In this document: piece after piece, positions 1 through 7,042 of the stretch
Layout of the letters: each line of letters begins with the position of its first letter
How positions within the stretch are numbered: position 1 is the first letter of the stretch
Assembly (NCBI GenBank): GCA_026997055.1
Contig: JALWJU010000077.1
Location: 1 to 7,808, forward strand
Direction: 5' to 3'
Length of the DNA stretch: 7,808 nucleotides
DNA from: Paracoccaceae bacterium
Lineage (GTDB): Bacteria; Pseudomonadota; Alphaproteobacteria; Rhodobacterales; Rhodobacteraceae
Notes under the pieces: model-generated
Told to the model about the DNA's origin: nothing
Database searches by the model: none
Seen by the model: the letters and a program-made list of their open reading frames with translations, nothing else
Made by a program: the position numbers and the translations under genes

Positions 1-71
1 GCATTGGAATCTCCTAGGGTGTGATACTTGCAATGTAAATACAATAGATACACAAATCAAGAGGCCGCATA
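1..71. promoter_or_regulatory. AT-rich leader, possible weak promoter
   Basis: This stretch is clearly richer in A and T than the rest of the window, especially from about 21 to 60. I see no gene in it. All three forward frames could hold the tail of an upstream gene: frame 1 stops at 22-24 and frame 3 at 15-17, but the few residues are not recognisable. TACAAT at 40-45 matches five of six bases of a -10 box, yet the sequence 16-18 bases upstream is a poor -35. TTGCAA at 28-33 looks like a -35 but has no well-spaced -10. A CCTAGG palindrome lies at 13-18. In GTA-type clusters the distal tail gene (gene 12) usually sits directly before gene 13, so the gap is somewhat unusual. Confidence 0.25.
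59..64 (+). promoter_or_regulatory. Ribosome-binding site of the hub gene
   Basis: AAGAGG ends seven bases before the ATG at 72. It contains the GAGG core of a Shine-Dalgarno sequence at standard spacing and supports that ATG as the start. Confidence 0.6.
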
Positions 72-959
72 ATGGCAAAGCAATTTCCCCAATCCCTTCA
101 ATTTCATCTCGACAGCGGCACGACCACGCTCGCCTGGTGCTGGCGTCTCACTCGCAATGACGGGACGGTGTTCGGCTTCACCGATCATGACCGGCCGCTA
201 ACGTTTGACGGCACGATTTTCGAGCCGGAATCAGGCTTCACCGCCTCGGAAATCCGTTCCGGCTCCGACCTGTCTGTCGATGCGCAGGAGGCAGAGGGCG
301 TGCTGACCTCCACCACCATCACCGAAACCGATATTCTTGATGGCCGCTGGGACAACGCCACGGTGGAGATCTGGCGCGTCAACTGGGCCGACACCGCCAG
401 CCGCGCCCTGCTGCGCCGCGGGGCCATTGGTCAGGTCCGGCGCGGGCGGCTGCATTTCGTGGCGGAGATGCGCTCGCTGGCGCATGTGCTGGGCCAGACC
501 ATCGGGCGGACGTTTCAGGCGAGTTGCGATGCGGCATTGGGGGATGCACGCTGCGGCGTTGATCTGAGTGCTGCGGCTTTCAAGGCATCGGGCACCGTGG
601 TTTCGCTGTCCGGTGATCGTAGTTTTGCGGTTTCCGGCCTCACGGGCTTTGCCGAGGGCTGTTTTGCACTCGGCACCCTGCAATGGCTGACCGGTGCCAA
701 CACCGGACGCAAGACCGAGGTGCTGAGCCATTCTGTTTCGGGCGCAGACGTAATCATCACTTTGCTCGAGGCCCCCGTGCGTCCGATTGAAGTTGGATAC
801 ATCTTCAACATCTTCGCCGGTTGCGACAAACGGTTCGAAACCTGTCAGGCCAAGTTCACCAACGCCGTCAATTTCCGAGGCTTCCCCCATATCCCGGGTC
901 AGGACACCATCATCCGCTATGCAGCCAAGGGCGATGCAAATTCGGGAACGGTGTTATGA
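72..959 (+). CDS. Tail-tip hub protein, DUF2163/TIGR02218 (GTA gene 13-like)
   Basis: 295 residues, the usual length of the TIGR02218/DUF2163 family. The best-studied relative is the GTA gene 13 product (Rcc01696), a hub joining the distal tail to the megatron fibre. The N-terminal half carries family features such as the GFTDHDRPL stretch (residues 35-43) and the WDNATVEIWRVNW region (93-105). The C-terminus has the diagnostic GCDKRFETC and NFRGFPHIPG motifs (250-258 and 267-276). Four cysteines, C152, C161, C251 and C258, sit in two pairs; lambda tail-tip protein gpL binds a [4Fe-4S] cluster through four cysteines, so a similar cluster is plausible here but is inferred. The ATG is preceded by AAGAGG seven bases upstream. 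The stop overlaps the next gene's start (ATGA at 956-959), indicating translational coupling. It would act in the tail of the particle, not as a host enzyme. Confidence 0.9.
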   Translation: MAKQFPQSLQFHLDSGTTTLAWCWRLTRNDGTVFGFTDHDRPLTFDGTIFEPESGFTASEIRSGSDLSVDAQEAEGVLTSTTITETDILDGRWDNATVEIWRVNWADTASRALLRRGAIGQVRRGRLHFVAEMRSLAHVLGQTIGRTFQASCDAALGDARCGVDLSAAAFKASGTVVSLSGDRSFAVSGLTGFAEGCFALGTLQWLTGANTGRKTEVLSHSVSGADVIITLLEAPVRPIEVGYIFNIFAGCDKRFETCQAKFTNAVNFRGFPHIPGQDTIIRYAAKGDANSGTVL

Positions 960-1447
960 GCCATAGCCAGACCACTCCGGCGCGCATCGTCAAGGCCGCC
1001 CGCCGCTGGATTGGCACGCCGTATCACGATCAGGCCTCGGTACGCGGTATCGGTTGCGACTGCCTCGGCCTGCTGCGCGGTGTCTGGCGCGACGTTGTGG
1101 GGCCGGAACCAATGCCCGTGCCCCCCTATTCCCGCGACTGGGGCGAGGCGGGACCGGTCGAGGTGTTGGCCGAGGCCGCGCGGGCGGCAATGCAGGAACT
1201 GGATGTTGCGGAGGCCCGCACCGGCGACGTCATCCTGTTTCGCATGCGCGCGGGCGCGATCGCCAAGCATGTCGGTATTCTGTCCGGTACCGACAGCAGT
1301 GTGCGCTCGCACCGCAGCGGGCGCTCTTGCCGCAGTGCGTGCTCGCACTTCATCCATGCCTATGAGCGCACGGGTGTGATCGAGGAATATCTGACGCCCG
1401 CCTGGCAACGCCGGATCGCCTTCGCCTTTCGTTTTCCTGTGAGGTAA
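956..1447 (+). CDS. NlpC/P60 phage cell-wall peptidase, TIGR02219 (GTA gene 14-like)
   Basis: 163 residues from the ATG at 956, which overlaps the hub stop codon. The same frame is open back to 821, but that extension lies inside the hub gene and is out of keeping with the family. NlpC/P60 enzymes are cysteine peptidases that cut peptide stems of peptidoglycan; the tail-borne GTA gene 14 product (Rcc01697) is thought to open the wall during DNA delivery. Family landmarks are WIGTPYHDQASV (18-29), the catalytic cysteine in GCDCLGL (C36; C34 adjacent), GDVILFRM (90-97), the catalytic histidine in AKHVGIL (H105), the HAYE segment with the likely third polar residue (H134), and the family ending RRIAFAFRFP (152-161). 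Residues 114-131 are an extra Arg/Ser-rich segment made of three six-residue repeats just before HAYE, which family members as I know them lack. A GGGA at 944-947 could serve as a weak ribosome-binding site; coupling to the hub is more likely. Confidence 0.92.
   Translation: MSHSQTTPARIVKAARRWIGTPYHDQASVRGIGCDCLGLLRGVWRDVVGPEPMPVPPYSRDWGEAGPVEVLAEAARAAMQELDVAEARTGDVILFRMRAGAIAKHVGILSGTDSSVRSHRSGRSCRSACSHFIHAYERTGVIEEYLTPAWQRRIAFAFRFPVR
1295..1348 (+). repeat. Three tandem 18-base in-frame repeats inside the peptidase gene
   Basis: Three imperfect units occupy 1295-1312, 1313-1330 and 1331-1348, encoding SSVRSH / RSGRSC / RSACSH (residues 114-131). By direct count, units 1 and 3 match at 15 of 18 bases; unit 2 matches each of the others at 12 of 18. 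Every unit uses an AGC or AGT serine codon second and a TCG or TCT serine codon fifth. Those codon classes differ by at least two base changes, so the conserved order points to duplication of an 18-base unit rather than chance use of Ser and Arg. Whole-codon length keeps the frame. Confidence 0.75.
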
Positions 1448-1450
1448 ACC

Positions 1451-4400
1451 ATGGCTTCCATTCTTCTCGCCTCGGCTGGTGCCGCCATCGGTGGCAGCAT
1501 CGGAGGTGCCGTCCTTGGCGTGTCGGCCGCCACCATCGGCGGCGCGATCGGTTCCTTTGCAGGCTCGATGATCGACAGCTGGATTGTATCGTCACTCGCC
1601 CCCGGGCAGCGCATCGAAGGCCAACGGCTGGAAAACCTGACCCTGACCACCTCGACCGAGGGGGCGGTAATTCCGCGCATCTACGGGCGGATGCGAATCG
1701 GCGGCAACATTATCTGGGCAACGGATTTCACCGAAACGGTGAACACGACCACGCAGGGTGGTGGCAAAGGTGGCGGGCCGAAGGTGACCACCACGGCCTA
1801 CCTCTATTCCGCGTCTTTCGCGGTGGCGCTTTGCGAGGGACCCATCACGGGCATCGGGCGCATCTGGGCCGATGGAAAGCCGCTCGATCTATCCGGCGTC
1901 ACATGGCGGCTCTATACCGGCGACGAGACCCAGCAACCGGACCCGTTCATCGAGGCAAAGATGGGCACCGGCAATGCCCCCGCCTATCGCGGCACGGCCT
2001 ATGTGATGTTCGAGGAATTGCCGCTGGAACAGTTCGGCAATCGCATCCCGCAGCTGTCTTTCGAGGTGTTTCGCCCCGTTATCGAGCCCGACACCGCCGA
2101 GGGCATGCTCCGCGCCGTCACGCTGATCCCCGGCACCGGCGAGTTTGTCTATGCCACCGAGGGCATCTCGCGGGGCTCGGGCGGAAACACCACATCGGAA
2201 AACGTCCATACCACCAACGCCGTGCCCGACATCGTGGCGGCGCTCGACCAGTTGCAGGCCGCAGCCCCGAATATCGAGAGCATCAGCCTCGTGGTCAGCT
2301 GGTTCGGCACCGACCTGCGCGCCGGAAACTGCCTGCTCAAACCCGGGGTCGAAAACGTCACCAAGGTGACCACGCCAAAGAGCTGGGCCGTGAATGGCGT
2401 GGTACGGTCTGCTGCCCATGTGATCAGCCTCGTTGGGAGTGGTCGCGGCGCCTATGGCGGCACACCGGTGGATTTCGCCGTGGTGCAGGCGATTCAGGAG
2501 ATCAAAGCACGCGGGTTGCGGGTCACCTTCTATCCGTTTTTGCTGATGGATATTCCTGCGGGCAATTCGCTGCCCGACCCATATTCCGACAACGGGGCCA
2601 ATGTTGGACAGGCCACTTACCCGTGGCGTGGCCGGATCACCTGTTCTCCGGCGGCGGGCTATGCCGGAACCGTGGACAAGACCGCAGCTGCCGCCACGCA
2701 GGTTTCCGCCTTCTTCGGCAATGCGCAGGTATCCGACTATGCCGTTAGTGGCGAAACCGTCTCCTGGACCGGTGGCACCGATTGGGGCTACCGCCGCATG
2801 ATCCTGCATTACGCCCACCTCTGCGCCGCGGCAGGTGGGGTTGATACCTTCCTGATCGGCTCGGAGCTACGCGGGCTGACCACCATCAGGGATGGGGCCA
2901 CGAATTATCCGGTCGTATCCGCACTGAAGCAACTGGCAACCGATGTCGCCGGTATTCTGGGAGCCGACACCGCAATCAGCTACGCCGCCGACTGGTCGGA
3001 ATATTTCGGGCACCAGCCGACGGACGGGTCTGGTGATCTGTTCTATCACCTTGACCCATTGTGGTCTGATCCGAACATCCACTTCATCGGCATCGATAAC
3101 TACCTGCCCCTGTCCGATTGGCGCGACGGGTTTGATCACACCGATGCACAGGCGGGCTGGGGTTCGATCCGTGATTTGGATTACCTGCGCAGCAATATCG
3201 AGGGCGGAGAAGGGTTCGAGTGGTTCTATGCCTCGGAGACCGATCGCGCGGCCCAGATCCGCACACCGATTACCGACGGAGCTTACAACAAGCCGTGGGT
3301 CTTCCGTCCCAAGGATATACGCGCATGGTGGAACAATGCGCATTATGACCGACCGAGCGGGGTTGAAAGCGCAACGCCGACCGGCTGGGTTCCGCAATCC
3401 AAACCCGTCCGCTTTACCGAGCTCGGCTGCCCCGCTGTCGATCGTGGCACCAACCAGCCCAATGTGTTCTATGATCCAAAGTCGGCAGAGAGCGCCTTGC
3501 CGCACTTTTCGCGCGGTTGGCAGGACGAGGCGATCCAGCGGCGGTATCTGGAGGCCATGCTGGGCTATTGGGGAGATCCGGCCAACAACCCGACCAGCAG
3601 TGTTTATGCCGCCCCGATGATCAACATGACCGAGGCCTCCGTCTGGACGTGGGATGCGCGGCCCTATCCGGATTTTCCGGCCCGCGAGGATGTCTGGGCC
3701 GATGCACCAAACTGGCGGCTTGGACATTGGCTGAACGGTCGGCTCGGGGCTGTCGGTCTTGGCGCACTGGTGCGCGAACTCTGTCGCCGCGCAGGGCTGG
3801 ATGATGCCCTGATCGACGTGAGCGCGCTTTCCGACACGGTGCCGGGCTTCGTAATTTCTGCTCTCGAAAGCCCGCGTGCCTCGATCTCGACGCTGGCGCG
3901 ACATTTCGGGTTTGATGCGGTGGAAAGTGGTGGGGTGATCCGGTTTGTGGCGCGTGGGCAGCGGGCGATATCGACTATTGCACCAAACGACATGGTGGCG
4001 AATTCCGGCGATATCATGGAACTGACCCGCGGGCAGGAAACAGAACTGCCGCAAGCGCTCAAATGGCAATTGGTGCGCCCCGACGAGGAATACGATGCCG
4101 CCACAGTCGAGGCCCGCCGCGTTACGGTGGAAGCGGCCCGCGTGGCCTCGGAGAGCTTCCCGCTGGCCGTGTCGCTGGAAGAAGCCGACCGGCGCTGTCG
4201 CCGTGCGCTGATGGAAGCGTGGATCGGGCGCGAGACATTCATGGCCAAATTGCCACCCTCAAACCTGTCGCTCGATCCCGGTGATGTTGTCAGCCTCGCC
4301 AATGACGGCCACCTGATCGATTATCGCATCACCCGCATCGGTGACGCCGGCGCGCGGGCCATCGAGGCGATCCGCACCGACGCCATGATTTACGACCTGC

Positions 4401-5398
4401 CACCCGGGCAATACCGACCGGCCAGCCTGCCCGGGGCCACTGTTTATGGTCCGGCAGAGGTCGCCCTGATGGACTTGCCACAAATTTCCGACGCCATTCC
4501 GGCGCACCGGCCATATGCGGCAGTGTTCGCCAAACCATGGTATGGCACGGCCGCCGTCTGGCGCAGTGCCGACACTTCGGGCTTTGCCTTGCTGGATACC
4601 ATCGGACAGATCGCGCAGATTGGTGCGCTGGTTGCCGATCTTCCGGCCGGTCCGCTCGACCGGTTCGACCGTGGCAATGAACTGCTGCTGGATGTTTCCT
4701 CCGGCACACTGACCAGCATCACCGACACGGAACTGTTTGCCGGAGCCAATGCGCTGGCGGTAGAGAGCGCGTCCGGCACTTGGGAAGTTATCCAGTTCGG
4801 CAATGCGGCACTGGTTGCTGCAGGCCGTTATCGCCTGACCCGCCTGCTTCGCGGCCAGCGTGGCACCTTTGATGCCATGGGCAGCCCCGCACCAACCGGA
4901 GCGCGGGTGGTGATACTTAGTTCCGGCATCCAGCCGCTCTCCATTGCCGAAACCGATCTGGGTCTGCCGTGGAACTGGCGTATCGGCCCGGCAAGCGCGG
5001 CCCCAAGCGATGCCATCATGCAGGCGCAGAGTTTCACCCCGAACGGGCGCGGCTTGATGCCCTTCGCACCGGCACAATTGCGGATGCGGCGTGAGGTGAA
5101 CGGCGATCTGGCTCTGCGCTGGCTGCGGTGCGACCGCTCGCTCTCGGCCGACAGCTGGGTGCTGACCGATGTGCCTATGTCGGAAGCCACCGAGGCCTAT
5201 GATCTGGAATTTTTGGACGGGGCAACTGTCAAGCGATCCTTGACCGTTGCCAACCCCGTCTTCACCTACACCGCCGCCATGCAAAGCACCGATTTCGGCG
5301 GGCCGGTTAGCAGCCTCTCGGTTCGCATCTATCAGATCGGTGCGCTCGGTCGGGGTGTGCCGCATTTTGAGACCCTCGCCATCAAGGAAAGCCTATGA
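1451..5398 (+). CDS. Megatron tail fibre/host-specificity protein with TIM-barrel domain (GTA gene 15-like)
   Basis: 1315 residues, normal for the GTA gene 15 family (Rcc01698), the central tail-tip protein that contacts the cell and forms part of the DNA path. In order: a hydrophobic glycine-zipper N-terminus (about 3-50); a conserved tail-assembly region with IPRIYGRMRIGGNIIWA (74-90) and the Gly-rich TQGGGKGGGPKV (101-112); a glycosidase-like TIM barrel (GTA_TIM type, about 440-740) with SELRGLT (E472) and FTELGCP (E657), two glutamates placed as the acid/base and nucleophile of a retaining glycosidase would be; a phage-tail domain (about 790-960); and the Rcc01698-type C-terminal domain, including RYRLTRLLRGQRGT (1126-1139). 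GAGG at 1441-1444 lies six bases before the ATG and overlaps the end of the peptidase gene. The stop overlaps the next start. No frameshift is seen. Domain borders are rough; sugar-cleaving activity is inferred. Confidence 0.94.
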   Translation: MASILLASAGAAIGGSIGGAVLGVSAATIGGAIGSFAGSMIDSWIVSSLAPGQRIEGQRLENLTLTTSTEGAVIPRIYGRMRIGGNIIWATDFTETVNTTTQGGGKGGGPKVTTTAYLYSASFAVALCEGPITGIGRIWADGKPLDLSGVTWRLYTGDETQQPDPFIEAKMGTGNAPAYRGTAYVMFEELPLEQFGNRIPQLSFEVFRPVIEPDTAEGMLRAVTLIPGTGEFVYATEGISRGSGGNTTSENVHTTNAVPDIVAALDQLQAAAPNIESISLVVSWFGTDLRAGNCLLKPGVENVTKVTTPKSWAVNGVVRSAAHVISLVGSGRGAYGGTPVDFAVVQAIQEIKARGLRVTFYPFLLMDIPAGNSLPDPYSDNGANVGQATYPWRGRITCSPAAGYAGTVDKTAAAATQVSAFFGNAQVSDYAVSGETVSWTGGTDWGYRRMILHYAHLCAAAGGVDTFLIGSELRGLTTIRDGATNYPVVSALKQLATDVAGILGADTAISYAADWSEYFGHQPTDGSGDLFYHLDPLWSDPNIHFIGIDNYLPLSDWRDGFDHTDAQAGWGSIRDLDYLRSNIEGGEGFEWFYASETDRAAQIRTPITDGAYNKPWVFRPKDIRAWWNNAHYDRPSGVESATPTGWVPQSKPVRFTELGCPAVDRGTNQPNVFYDPKSAESALPHFSRGWQDEAIQRRYLEAMLGYWGDPANNPTSSVYAAPMINMTEASVWTWDARPYPDFPAREDVWADAPNWRLGHWLNGRLGAVGLGALVRELCRRAGLDDALIDVSALSDTVPGFVISALESPRASISTLARHFGFDAVESGGVIRFVARGQRAISTIAPNDMVANSGDIMELTRGQETELPQALKWQLVRPDEEYDAATVEARRVTVEAARVASESFPLAVSLEEADRRCRRALMEAWIGRETFMAKLPPSNLSLDPGDVVSLANDGHLIDYRITRIGDAGARAIEAIRTDAMIYDLPPGQYRPASLPGATVYGPAEVALMDLPQISDAIPAHRPYAAVFAKPWYGTAAVWRSADTSGFALLDTIGQIAQIGALVADLPAGPLDRFDRGNELLLDVSSGTLTSITDTELFAGANALAVESASGTWEVIQFGNAALVAAGRYRLTRLLRGQRGTFDAMGSPAPTGARVVILSSGIQPLSIAETDLGLPWNWRIGPASAAPSDAIMQAQSFTPNGRGLMPFAPAQLRMRREVNGDLALRWLRCDRSLSADSWVLTDVPMSEATEAYDLEFLDGATVKRSLTVANPVFTYTAAMQSTDFGGPVSSLSVRIYQIGALGRGVPHFETLAIKESL

Positions 5399-6675
5399 CC
5401 AATACCCCGAACCTATCCTTGCCTTACCTGGCGGCCGCGCAGGCGCAAAAGCATGTGACCGTCAACGAGGCGCTGAGCCTGATCGATGCACTGGCCCAGA
5501 TCGCCATTACGTCTGTCGGGGCAACATCTCCGCCCGCCACACCCACCGAGGGGGATCGTCACATCATCGGCAGCGGTGCCACGGGCGCATGGTCCGGCTG
5601 GGACAACAGCATCGCGCTGTTTTCCGGCGGAGCATGGCTGCGCCTGATCCCCCAGACCGGCTGGATGGCGTGGGATGTGTCAGCTAGCGAGCTTCTGGTC
5701 TGGAACGGGTCCGCGTGGGTGTCCTTCGTGCCGAACCTGCAAAACCTCGCCGGTGTCGGCATCGGCACCTCCTCGGACGCCACCAACAAGCTGGCGGTTT
5801 CCGCTGCCGCAACTCTGCTCAATCACGCCGGCAACGGCCACCAGCTCAAGATCAACAAGGCGGCATCCGGTGACACCGCCAGCCTGTTGTTCCAGACCAA
5901 CTGGTCAGGGCGCGCCGAAATGGGCACGGCGGGCAGTGACGATTTCGTCCTCAAGGTCAGTGCCGACGGCAACACGTTCCATGAAGCGATGAAGGCGGAC
6001 GGCATCACCGGCGCGGCCAGCTTTCCGAACGGCATGGACCCCGAGCGCCGCAGCATCGGTGGCCTGACCAAGGGTGGCGGCACCGACTGGTGGGGGCCGG
6101 CCGACCCCTTCACCGTGAGTTACAGCACCGGCTCGCAGCAGGCCCTGTCGCAAAACCGGATGTATTTCATGGCGTTTTTTGTCGATCGCCCGTTCCAGCT
6201 GCTTGGTGCGTTTGTCGCCTTGCACACCGCCTCGACCACCGCAGGGGCTTTGCTGCGCTGTGGCATCTACCGGCTTGGCGCGCCCAATGGCGACAACTGG
6301 GATATCGGCGCGCGGGTGGCGGATTTCGGGACGCTGCCGGCCGACGTGGCGGGGCACAAAATCTTCGATCTGACCACACCACAAACCCTGACCAAAGGCT
6401 GGTACGTCACCGCCATGGGCGTGAGCGGTTCCGGTGCATATGCCCGCTACGGTCGCTGGATGACACCCGGCCTGACCCGGTATTACCCGCACAGCAGCGG
6501 TACCAGCGCCTATCCCCGCGTCGTCGCTCCGCAAGTCTACCTCTATGAAAACGGCAGCAACGCCGAGATCACCGACGGGCTGCCTGCTGCCTGGACCACC
6601 AATCCGGTTAGCACCATGACCTCGACCAACAACTGGGTCTACCAGATGGTCTTCCCGAAGTGGCGCGAAGTCTGA
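5395..6675 (+). CDS. DUF2793 protein, probable receptor-binding tail fibre
   Basis: 426 residues. The ATG overlaps the megatron stop (ATGA) and has AAGGA at 5384-5388, six bases upstream. Residues 1-110 are a clear DUF2793 domain: SLPYLAAAQAQKHVTVNEAL (8-27), then TEGDRHIIGSGATGAW (51-66) and LVWNGSAWV (101-109). DUF2793 proteins commonly follow gene 15 homologues in alphaproteobacterial prophages, and a protein of this type is thought to be the GTA tail fibre (from memory). Residues 111-212 resemble a beta-rich fibre shaft (GVGIGTSSDATNKLAV; LLFQTNWSGRAEMGT). Residues 213-426 are a separate part that I do not recognise, rich in aromatic, Ser, Thr and Gly residues and ending in WVYQMVFPKW; a jelly-roll-like receptor-binding head is a reasonable inference. 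No signal peptide or membrane segment is seen. Position directly after the megatron suggests it attaches to the tail tip. Confidence 0.85.
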   Translation: MTNTPNLSLPYLAAAQAQKHVTVNEALSLIDALAQIAITSVGATSPPATPTEGDRHIIGSGATGAWSGWDNSIALFSGGAWLRLIPQTGWMAWDVSASELLVWNGSAWVSFVPNLQNLAGVGIGTSSDATNKLAVSAAATLLNHAGNGHQLKINKAASGDTASLLFQTNWSGRAEMGTAGSDDFVLKVSADGNTFHEAMKADGITGAASFPNGMDPERRSIGGLTKGGGTDWWGPADPFTVSYSTGSQQALSQNRMYFMAFFVDRPFQLLGAFVALHTASTTAGALLRCGIYRLGAPNGDNWDIGARVADFGTLPADVAGHKIFDLTTPQTLTKGWYVTAMGVSGSGAYARYGRWMTPGLTRYYPHSSGTSAYPRVVAPQVYLYENGSNAEITDGLPAAWTTNPVSTMTSTNNWVYQMVFPKWREV

Positions 6676-6702
6676 TCCCCCCCCGAACAACAAGGAGACA
6701 AT

Positions 6703-6984
6703 ATGACCCCGCCCAAACTTGAAGCGGGCTTTGTGCGCATGCCCGAGGATGAATTCGAAGCCATGCTGGCCCGCGCCGCCGAACAGGGCGCACGCCGTGC
6801 CTTGGCCGATGTTGGTCTCGACGGCCCCGAAGCCGCTATCGACATCCATGACCTGCGCACGTTACTCGATAGCCTGCGCATGGCGCGGCGCACCGCCTGG
6901 CAGACCATCGTGCGCCTAATCACCACCGGCCTACTGCTTGCCCTGATCGCGGGAATTGCCGTGAAGCTCAAACTGTTTGGCTGA
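6703..6984 (+). CDS. Small tail-anchored membrane protein, DUF6127-like
   Basis: 93 residues. A strong AAGGAG at 6692-6697, five bases before the ATG, fixes the start. The N-terminal two thirds is soluble and helical, with EFEAMLARAAEQGARRALADVGL (17-39, predicted amphipathic helix) and IHDLRTLLDSLRMARRTAW (48-66). A single membrane segment of about 20 residues (about 68-87) follows, ending in KLKLFG. The pattern of an 'EGA..RAL...GL' helix, an 'LR.LL...R.ARR' helix and a C-terminal membrane segment matches, from memory, the DUF6127 family of alphaproteobacteria, whose function is unknown. It lies between tail and lysis genes, 27 bases after the fibre gene, and a terminator-like hairpin follows it. 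A role as a lysis accessory or holin-like partner is possible, but one membrane segment and a long cytoplasmic part are also compatible with a structural or regulatory role. Confidence 0.72.
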   Translation: MTPPKLEAGFVRMPEDEFEAMLARAAEQGARRALADVGLDGPEAAIDIHDLRTLLDSLRMARRTAWQTIVRLITTGLLLALIAGIAVKLKLFG

Positions 6985-7016
6985 AGCAACCTCGACACAA
7001 TCTATCCCGATCACAC

Positions 7017-7042
7017 ACCCGCCAACCGGCGGGTTTTCTTTT
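7017..7042 (+). terminator. Intrinsic terminator-like hairpin between DUF6127-like and M15 genes
   Basis: ACCCGCC at 7017-7023 pairs perfectly with GGCGGGT at 7028-7034 around a four-base AACC loop, giving a seven-base-pair stem with six G-C pairs. It is followed at once by TTTCTTTT (7035-7042). This is the classic shape of a Rho-independent terminator on the + strand. The T-run ends at the base before the GGAGG ribosome-binding site of the M15 peptidase gene. The spacer from 6985 to 7016 before the hairpin shows no gene and no clear promoter. Confidence 0.8.

Noticed and set aside
1..24. Tail end of an upstream gene 12-like CDS
   Set aside because: Short open stretches end at 15-17 and 22-24, but too few residues are visible to recognise any product.
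821..955. Longer N-terminus for the NlpC/P60 peptidase, starting at 821
   Set aside because: The extension overlaps the conserved hub C-terminus; the ATG at 956 gives the family's usual N-terminus and an ATGA overlap.
1831..2748. 305-residue + strand open frame rich in Arg and His
   Set aside because: It is a shifted frame inside the megatron, which is itself continuous and matches its family throughout this region.
2867..4069. 400-residue open frame on the - strand
   Set aside because: It lies wholly opposite the megatron gene, has no recognisable domain, and its residue make-up is that expected of the reverse of GC-rich coding sequence.
4259..5365. 368-residue open frame on the - strand
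   Set aside because: Also fully antisense to the megatron; no family resemblance and no good ribosome-binding site that I could see.
5395..6675. Target gene of a diversity-generating retroelement
   Set aside because: The aromatic-rich C-terminus raised the idea, but no template repeat or reverse transcriptase is present in the window.
6677..6684. Run of eight C bases as a phase-variation switch
   Set aside because: It begins one base after the DUF2793 stop codon and before the next ribosome-binding site, so slippage would not change any reading frame.
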